Shown here one piece after another: positions 50,801 through 53,796 of a DNA stretch of 53,796 bases. Below the pieces are notes generated by a model. The model saw only the letters and a list, made by a program, of their open reading frames with translations, had not been told where the DNA came from and searched no databases. A program made the translations under genes and the position numbers. Every line of letters begins with the position of its first letter. The stretch's first letter is position 1. Source of the stretch: Candidatus Omnitrophota bacterium (lineage in GTDB: Bacteria; Omnitrophota; Gorgyraeia; Tantalellales; Tantalellaceae); assembly GCA_014728075.1 (NCBI GenBank), contig WJMG01000045.1, positions 1-53,796 of the forward strand, given 5' to 3'.

Positions 50801-53796
50801 TGTCTTCATCGAGAGGAGACCTGAACTTCAGGTCGATATACTCTACGCCTATCGCTTTCGCGTATTCCTCGCCCTCTCTGAACCTTATATACCTCTTTGC
50901 CTGCTCCGGGTTCTTGGCGAAAGTTTCCGGGTCGTTATCCCTGGCGTAATCGTCGGTAACCCCCTGCGGATCGTTGAAGAGGGTCACCAGGGCTACTTTT
51001 TCTGCGTTACCTACTATGGAAGATTCGAGAGTATGCCCCAGTTGTATCAACGCGTCGTCCTGATGAGGCTCGAAGACCATGACCTTTTTGCCCTTGAACT
51101 CATCTGAAACCTCTTTCTCCCCTACGGTCATATTCCCCTCGGGATATAAGGTCACGACATGTTCACTGTCAATATAGTAATCTTCCAGTATCGGCACATC
51201 CCGCACCAATCCGTAAAAGTTCAATAGTGCCAGCGCCTTGCTTATCCTTTCGGAATTAGCTTCCCTGAGAACCTCAGCGTCCCTCACAGGGTCCTCCATA
51301 CGGGCTATATTTTCGGCTATGAACCTGACGATCTGTTCTTCTTCTCTTGATCCGCGGTCCGACGGTCTTTCCCTGAGCTTTCTGTCACCCCCCAGGTCGC
51401 TGCGGGTGTTCTTTTCCTTTTCGATTATGTCTTCCAGGTAACATAGAAGATGATCAACTATCCTGTTGTATGTTACTTTCCTCGCGAGTTTTATGTCCCC
51501 GGCGATAAAAAGAAGATCTCTCGCCTTTTCTATGCTCATACCGTCTTCTTTTATAAGGCCGTTGGCCCTTTCCACCAGGGCGTTGAACTGCTCGTGAGAA
51601 AGGAACGCCCCTGATATTTTGGACCTTCCCGAGAATTTGACAAGCTCCCATATCAGTCCTATTATCTCGCGCACCTTATCCTCTCTGTCCAGTGACCTGA
51701 ATACGGCAGCCATGTATGTCAGGCCCCTTATAAGCTGGGGCGGATATCTGTAAGGCCAGTTCTCGTCCCTTTTAAGGTGGGCCAGTATCCTGGAGGCCTG
51801 TTCTTCCAGCTCCAGCGCCGCTTTTCTCATTCTGGGGTCTATCGGAAGAACTGTCACGGGATACTCGACGAACCGGTCCCGTCTGCTGCTGTAGACCCTG
51901 GTCGTCGTGTGGGGATATTCCCCGCTTTTCACTTTGGGGCTGATCCCGGATCCCGGAAACCACTCAACGAACGGCGCAAGGCTCAGCTGGGCGCCCCTCT
52001 TTATCTGCTCTATAACAGTGTCAGAGGTCTCGGCGAATGTCTGCGGCGTTATTTCCGGGGGAAGCATGATTATGTTCATTAAAGGTATCATGTCGGCCTC
52101 TCTCACGCCTTTTATGGCGGCGACCCCCCGGTCTGACCTTACCTTTTTATCGATAGAAGGCTTTGCCAGCATCTCCGAAGAAAAACTCTCCACACCCATA
52201 GCGATAAGTATGAACCCGGCTTCTTTCATGGTCTCTAAAAGTTCCTCGTCCACCCTGTAATCCCCGGTATCCCTTCCGTCCGGGGTATACACCGGCGAGG
52301 CGATATTCTTGACCTTTGTCTGGCAATAAAGCTTCAATTCCGAGGGAATATCCCCCTTTTTCTTCGATTCGGATACGAGCCTGCAGAACTGAAGCACCCT
52401 CTCCCTTCCGGAACCGCGGTCAATGATAAAATCGTCGTCGTTGAAGAATATGCCTTCCGGGTTATGCAACCTTACGCTTTCCAGCACGAGTTGGTGCATA
52501 TTTTCCGGAGAAAGACGGAATACCGGAACATATTTTTTCCCGGTCGCCGCGTTCAGAAAATTACAGGAAGAGCAAAATCCGCAGTTATTCCTGCAATGGC
52601 TTGAAGTAAAAAGCCGTATGGTCTTTATGGTAGCGCCCCGGGTGGCCATGTTCTCGGGGTCGAAATCCGCTTTATTGATATCCCAGTATTCTTTATAGGG
52701 GATGTTCTCGACGGGGGCATTAAAAAAAGTGAGCTCCTGAAAAGCATCCTGCTCCACCGGCAGGGCCGGGTTCATCTCTATACCTCCGGTAACTCTCCTC
52801 AGGGCCACGCCTTTTATACCCCTCAGGACCTCTTCGGGGTTCATAGGGGGGGCGTGCCTTTTCAGAATGTGTTTGAGCAGGTTCAGGGCCAGGTACATGG
52901 GCAGGTCCGAATGCCATTTCATGTTCAGCTTACCCTCGAACGAATCCATTCTTTGTATGATCCCTTCAAGGGCTTTTTCACCGTAACCCATCACTATCCC
53001 GTTCAAGGACGAATGTTTGAGCCATTCTTTATAATTATGCGTTGCTTCGGTCCCTCCTCCTATGAGAAGGGGCCATTCCATATCCTCGTCGAGCGATTCC
53101 GTTTTAAGGGCTTCTATCCACCTCATTTCGTCGCTCATGTTCACATGAGTAAGGCTGAAACCTATTATATCGAACTTGCCTTCCGAAACGATGGCCCGTG
53201 CCCGCTTAAGCGCGTCCTCCGGGTAAAGGTTCGGGTCAAAAACCTCGACATCCGCCAGACCTTTCTTTTCCAGATAGCTTTTCATCCGGTAAAGCCCGAA
53301 AGGCGGCGCGATAAAAACGCCTCCCTTTTTGTCGGCTTCTCTGAAGGAGGAACTGTTCAATGGAGAAGCTATTAAAAGCACCTTTTTCCTTGCCCTGTTT
53401 TCCCGGAATAAAAAATAAAAGAAATAATACGGCATAAGCACGGGGGTGAACAGGACCTTGAGTATCCTTATACAGCATCCCGATGTCGTCCAGAGCAGCT
53501 TCTTCACGCTAACGCGCTTTTTAGCCCATATCCTCTGGTATTTTCCCTCGCTCGACTTCTGGCCCTGATCGAATATTCTTATGTCCCTGGAGGACAGGCG
53601 GAAACGGCTTTCATTCAGCGCGGAACCCGGGATGCCTTTGCGGGAGGCCTTTACGCCCCTCTTTAGAGTGGAATAGTCCTTTACGCTGATATCGTGAGCT
53701 GCTATCTCGCCTATTTTTATCGAAACGGGCGTATTACAGCTTTCTCCCGCCTGTGACTGAAGAGCACCGTTCAGCTTTTCCCACATATGGTTGGCC
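44829..53796 (-). CDS. Giant gene A: radical SAM / LmbE / WbqC / nucleotidyltransferase fusion (5' end open at right edge)
   Basis: The first ATG in the window (53786) has no ribosome site in the few bases before it, and the frame is open to the edge, so the true start is probably outside. From that Met, 2985 residues to the TAA: a hydrophobic helix near residue 110, a cobalamin-binding-like fold and radical SAM core (Cys 398, 402, 405), a PIG-L/LmbE deacetylase (PHQDD, His 908), a WbqC-like domain (His 1389), a low-complexity linker, a UDP-sugar pyrophosphorylase-like domain (about 1870-2350), a beta-helix-like stretch, a membrane hairpin (about 2523-2560) and the C-terminal module shared with gene B. 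Separate genes of these families are common in surface polysaccharide clusters. I infer an enzyme chain acting on activated sugars or lipid-linked glycans at the inner face of the membrane. Confidence 0.92.
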   Translation of the reverse strand, partial: ANHMWEKLNGALQSQAGESCNTPVSIKIGEIAAHDISVKDYSTLKRGVKASRKGIPGSALNESRFRLSSRDIRIFDQGQKSSEGKYQRIWAKKRVSVKKLLWTTSGCCIRILKVLFTPVLMPYYFFYFLFRENRARKKVLLIASPLNSSSFREADKKGGVFIAPPFGLYRMKSYLEKKGLADVEVFDPNLYPEDALKRARAIVSEGKFDIIGFSLTHVNMSDEMRWIEALKTESLDEDMEWPLLIGGGTEATHNYKEWLKHSSLNGIVMGYGEKALEGIIQRMDSFEGKLNMKWHSDLPMYLALNLLKHILKRHAPPMNPEEVLRGIKGVALRRVTGGIEMNPALPVEQDAFQELTFFNAPVENIPYKEYWDINKADFDPENMATRGATIKTIRLFTSSHCRNNCGFCSSCNFLNAATGKKYVPVFRLSPENMHQLVLESVRLHNPEGIFFNDDDFIIDRGSGRERVLQFCRLVSESKKKGDIPSELKLYCQTKVKNIASPVYTPDGRDTGDYRVDEELLETMKEAGFILIAMGVESFSSEMLAKPSIDKKVRSDRGVAAIKGVREADMIPLMNIIMLPPEITPQTFAETSDTVIEQIKRGAQLSLAPFVEWFPGSGISPKVKSGEYPHTTTRVYSSRRDRFVEYPVTVLPIDPRMRKAALELEEQASRILAHLKRDENWPYRYPPQLIRGLTYMAAVFRSLDREDKVREIIGLIWELVKFSGRSKISGAFLSHEQFNALVERANGLIKEDGMSIEKARDLLFIAGDIKLARKVTYNRIVDHLLCYLEDIIEKEKNTRSDLGGDRKLRERPSDRGSREEEQIVRFIAENIARMEDPVRDAEVLREANSERISKALALLNFYGLVRDVPILEDYYIDSEHVVTLYPEGNMTVGEKEVSDEFKGKKVMVFEPHQDDALIQLGHTLESSIVGNAEKVALVTLFNDPQGVTDDYARDNDPETFAKNPEQAKRYIRFREGEEYAKAIGVEYIDLKFRSPLDEDKADKDEKGRLRAYHSDFRKIGAREINQIVSKMQKFTPDVMIIPFPRGSYHQHHRDAAQVLIAALIKYNEDREKKGEPPVKIQLYLYAANISGNGFFSYGITPNIFNPLTNEQEDRKARRFADHYGSQLSRNPSYPRHIMQLDIDTAVKMLYAIEGEMSDEDVFGETLLRSRIGTSEEFLREKQRIAQNKLNNSMRILSLVYDELLEKRSRETAVINRDVPETRKSAPIDNIMRLRILDGNIMYEKTQDNGRGDDFSGDKIPRETANDFDFLPVTLEGNNIREMFDSLKILSITVDPSGIKRDFVNEKKKSEKVFRELVMAFYYDDADKLLDLMRSEEGASILSFEMFSRENISEEAADRLAGCNIVYWQDILRARVKQKDKKGREPEEFVVSGHQPGYHYYLGIMNKIAAADVFTLSDLFEFRRGNWQNRQAFVDGEGQDRWLTVPVVHDGSKLIRGKKIDNREEWKKSHWRIINEAYEHEPYFWRYAPFFEELYKREWDSLVALDEAITRYMAVKLGLETMFIRTSLIGIGDDIGHKVEAIANLMESVVPPEMMGGDREIVYLSGRGAENYLGKLELREVSEEAGIEFPGQLLIDRGFQLRYIDYPEDEIKLAGFNPRAPGAEILFQRGPEARDIVFWEEGLSPRARAVLKLQYIAMKYVEKARELEKDKYNISPKDSAKLSYYVKMLEYIYREIEALTTDTPDHSPDEEYGRQKNMSNPVVIDAENPVSVYAPLLVEQEGDFGGNGNKAAVQEEGPGVPGQGPEALKEDVIEQVGLFTPGQPHERTDVVIAGRFAESYRDFLEKEITGIPYTADRIGEIRTLLPHQEEEEGYEYELLDTDELFYLYGEEQGQKDTGTAENLRDPESLARTAYVLMAAGSGTRLAEIFKKSYEDRIAMGLEDIDPDSIENYSKTTFPLTRLQHKNPFQLIVESLSAIARDASTDVPVVIICTDSSRPVIERILEENGNFGLKNIILKNDIPGPPMFDNDGRVLRDGKDIVLSGGGTGGTLRTLDDKGFSVGTGGEERADTPFEWLEEKGVDSLCFLQCDMPYNADILRALGTYKNSGPDRLDLVALGYTYPQDKEGHSHKYELGTVLRRKKRIVSRDKLWWIIKERAQAIYDAKAQEAKEKGLEYSPGEQGTRSNWLEAEEQVIGEFRKELGKYLSRKEIEERVRREAERIHESREKSEGRTIVSGKDGELAEWREAERNVITSFIDTSYQVVEYRDRTRKVKQMISNAEEEGEGDRIAAYAGGMRISLDVAREFVLSDRFEPEVHWNKMEKKKNDGLSVLVNKIQYSLTDLYWAVDRLRILMVPFKRVSPMKDPEKLSFTRRSLQEIDRENLLAAGVSEIGEDVIAEISPLAVIESIGRKVKILDSSMVYFGGSPAPDRDSAKKITIEDDVIIEGRVRVILEGVNNVVFRQGVRISGEGVLHIGDPSGRDIEISSSIHLDSGEKRIINDRGEISIPQDIRAKAERSGRVKEEAADDTERSENPQEKDGPQPGDKRPETFPGSPAGPLWSPGKTFLLDILLASGPVALFFFSEGIYKYLSLSILGVVLLIRWLAGRVPPLKERAGMIRDRFFEEKENSGRPAATVDDAEVLIGVPSAVYTLLDETGNLEALEQDLSGSVKIVDAGAGGDEEMVRAMEREVPRGDCIAAVVSGDIFDGASPEDMYREILEIISDFSEKAKKDIARLLDPRKYKLAEGDISRIKRMSELKDIMKVLIKTMPAGRSYGLSEMSVRQLRIEKLYKELHVEDKYGSGAVRYDSGLGKNGRTHYLAHFADWKAVVNGDKKGIVPPGLEIEERRSLMNIANKEEDLYKDKFFIAAPRNVVTESEKAAFRHKVIELWMLEGIVEEDDLVVLPAKDEPYGTSEILNALKASVGQKAVVEPSNAAVRCLAGELRYDKAAEEKGVVQLNIAQNASSTVYTYRVLVNLLIHKGSRKIYIEKGLRSIISGLFVFCPQITKIHLEDEIRRYYDRFVKEIAVKA
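44832..46010 (-). other. C-terminal module of gene A, shared with gene B
   Basis: About 393 residues after the membrane hairpin. Landmarks in order are EVLIGVPSAVYTLL, VVLPAKDEPYG, AVVEPSNAAVR and VVQLNIAQNAS, matched in the same order at the end of gene B. It may serve in sorting or assembly of these giant proteins; that is inference. Confidence 0.5.
46110..46225 (-). other. Membrane hairpin near the end of gene A
   Basis: FLLDILLASGPVALFFFSEG and YLSLSILGVVLLIRWLAG form two closely spaced hydrophobic helices. They would tether the enzyme chain to the inner membrane with both flanks on the same side. Confidence 0.7.
46370..48190 (-). other. UDP-sugar pyrophosphorylase-like nucleotidyltransferase with beta-helix tail
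   Basis: VLMAAGSGTRLAEIFKKS is the nucleotide-binding start, SKTTFPLTRLQHKNPFQLIVE matches the Lys and helix after it in UDPGP/UAP enzymes, and VDSLCFLQCDMPYNADIL matches the metal-binding strand. SGGGTGGTLRTL lies in between. After a long helical insert the chain ends in short repeated strands (VIIEGRVRVILEGV, VVFRQGVRISGEGVLHIG) like a left-handed beta helix. The family makes UDP-sugars from sugar-1-phosphates; which sugar is unknown. Confidence 0.65.
48890..49650 (-). other. WbqC-like domain in gene A
   Basis: VVSGHQPGYHYYLGIMNKI, AADVFTLSDLFEFRRGNWQN, NRQAF, RWLTVPV and then HWRIINEAYEHEPYF follow the full WbqC pattern, including the leading His-Gln-Pro. WbqC-like proteins are found in O-antigen and other surface-glycan clusters; their reaction is not well established. 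Confidence 0.7.
50250..51160 (-). other. PIG-L/LmbE-family deacetylase domain in gene A
   Basis: VMVFEPHQDDALIQLG carries the metal-binding PHxDD motif, and SYHQHHRDAAQVL supplies the downstream His motif of the family. In between, PDVMIIPFPRG follows the usual fold. Family members are zinc enzymes that remove acetyl groups from GlcNAc-containing substrates. All expected metal ligands seem present. Confidence 0.75.
51700..53410 (-). other. Cobalamin-type radical SAM domain in gene A
   Basis: A Rossmann-like B12-binding region (KKVLLIASPLN; FDIIGFSLTHV; LLIGGGTEATH; IVMGYGEKALEGII) precedes the cluster motif CRNNCGFC (CxxxCxxC) and the barrel strands (FFNDDDFI; GFILIAMGVESF; MNIIMLPPE). This is the layout of B12-radical SAM enzymes, which often methylate or rearrange lipids and natural products. 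The substrate is not clear. Confidence 0.75.

Noticed and set aside
1-53796. CRISPR arrays, tRNA or rRNA genes, insertion sequences
   Set aside because: No direct-repeat/spacer array, cloverleaf, rRNA signature or transposase was seen. The only short tandem repeat is the 17-bp one near 12460, which has no spacers.

Overview
This window is almost entirely coding on the minus strand and holds three consecutive giant genes, here called A, B and C in order of transcription (right to left). A (44829 to the right edge) has at least 2985 residues and is open at its 5' side. B (12793-44412) is complete, with 10539 residues. C (12201 to the left edge) has at least 4067 residues and is cut by the window. 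Together they encode more than 17,500 residues, with only about 1 kb of non-coding DNA. Apart from one possible 32-residue peptide gene, I support no other gene. I see no rRNA, tRNA, CRISPR array or insertion sequence, and the plus-strand open frames are shadows of codon choice.

The organism is most likely a bacterium of the candidate phylum Omnitrophota (OP3). Proteins of tens of thousands of residues are known there, and the exported DAH...GG(Y/F)H domain that opens B and C is one I associate with that group. This is inference from gene style; no marker gene is present.

Gene A looks like a collapsed surface-glycan gene cluster. A cobalamin-type radical SAM enzyme, a PIG-L/LmbE deacetylase, a WbqC-like domain, a UDP-sugar pyrophosphorylase-like nucleotidyltransferase and a beta-helix-like region lie in one chain. 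It ends with a membrane hairpin and a C-terminal module shared with B. Gene B begins with a signal peptide and a DAH domain, then has about 28 copies of an ~87-90-residue helical repeat. After these come an acidic linker, an internal lipobox, beta-rich repeats, several membrane blocks around a processive family-2 glycosyltransferase, a clan GH-A glycosidase-like domain, an internal prepilin-type motif and the shared C-terminal module. Gene C begins with a paralogue of B's DAH domain. It continues with two HExxH metalloprotease domains, a 2H phosphoesterase, a nucleoside-diphosphate-kinase-like domain, a GNAT acetyltransferase, a CPBP-type membrane protease, HEAT-like helices and a P-loop kinase-like domain.

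Each gene seems to be its own transcription unit. A hairpin with a T-run follows A. Two sigma70-type promoters (both 17-bp spacers) in a duplicated leader precede B. Stem-loops, a possible small gene and a 17-bp tandem repeat lie between B and C, followed by another sigma70-type promoter for C. My overall reading is that these are modular envelope-associated megaproteins combining glycan synthesis, activation, modification and cleavage with long repeat stalks and built-in proteases, possibly matured as polyproteins. Domain names rest on motifs read by eye; no database or structure search was possible.
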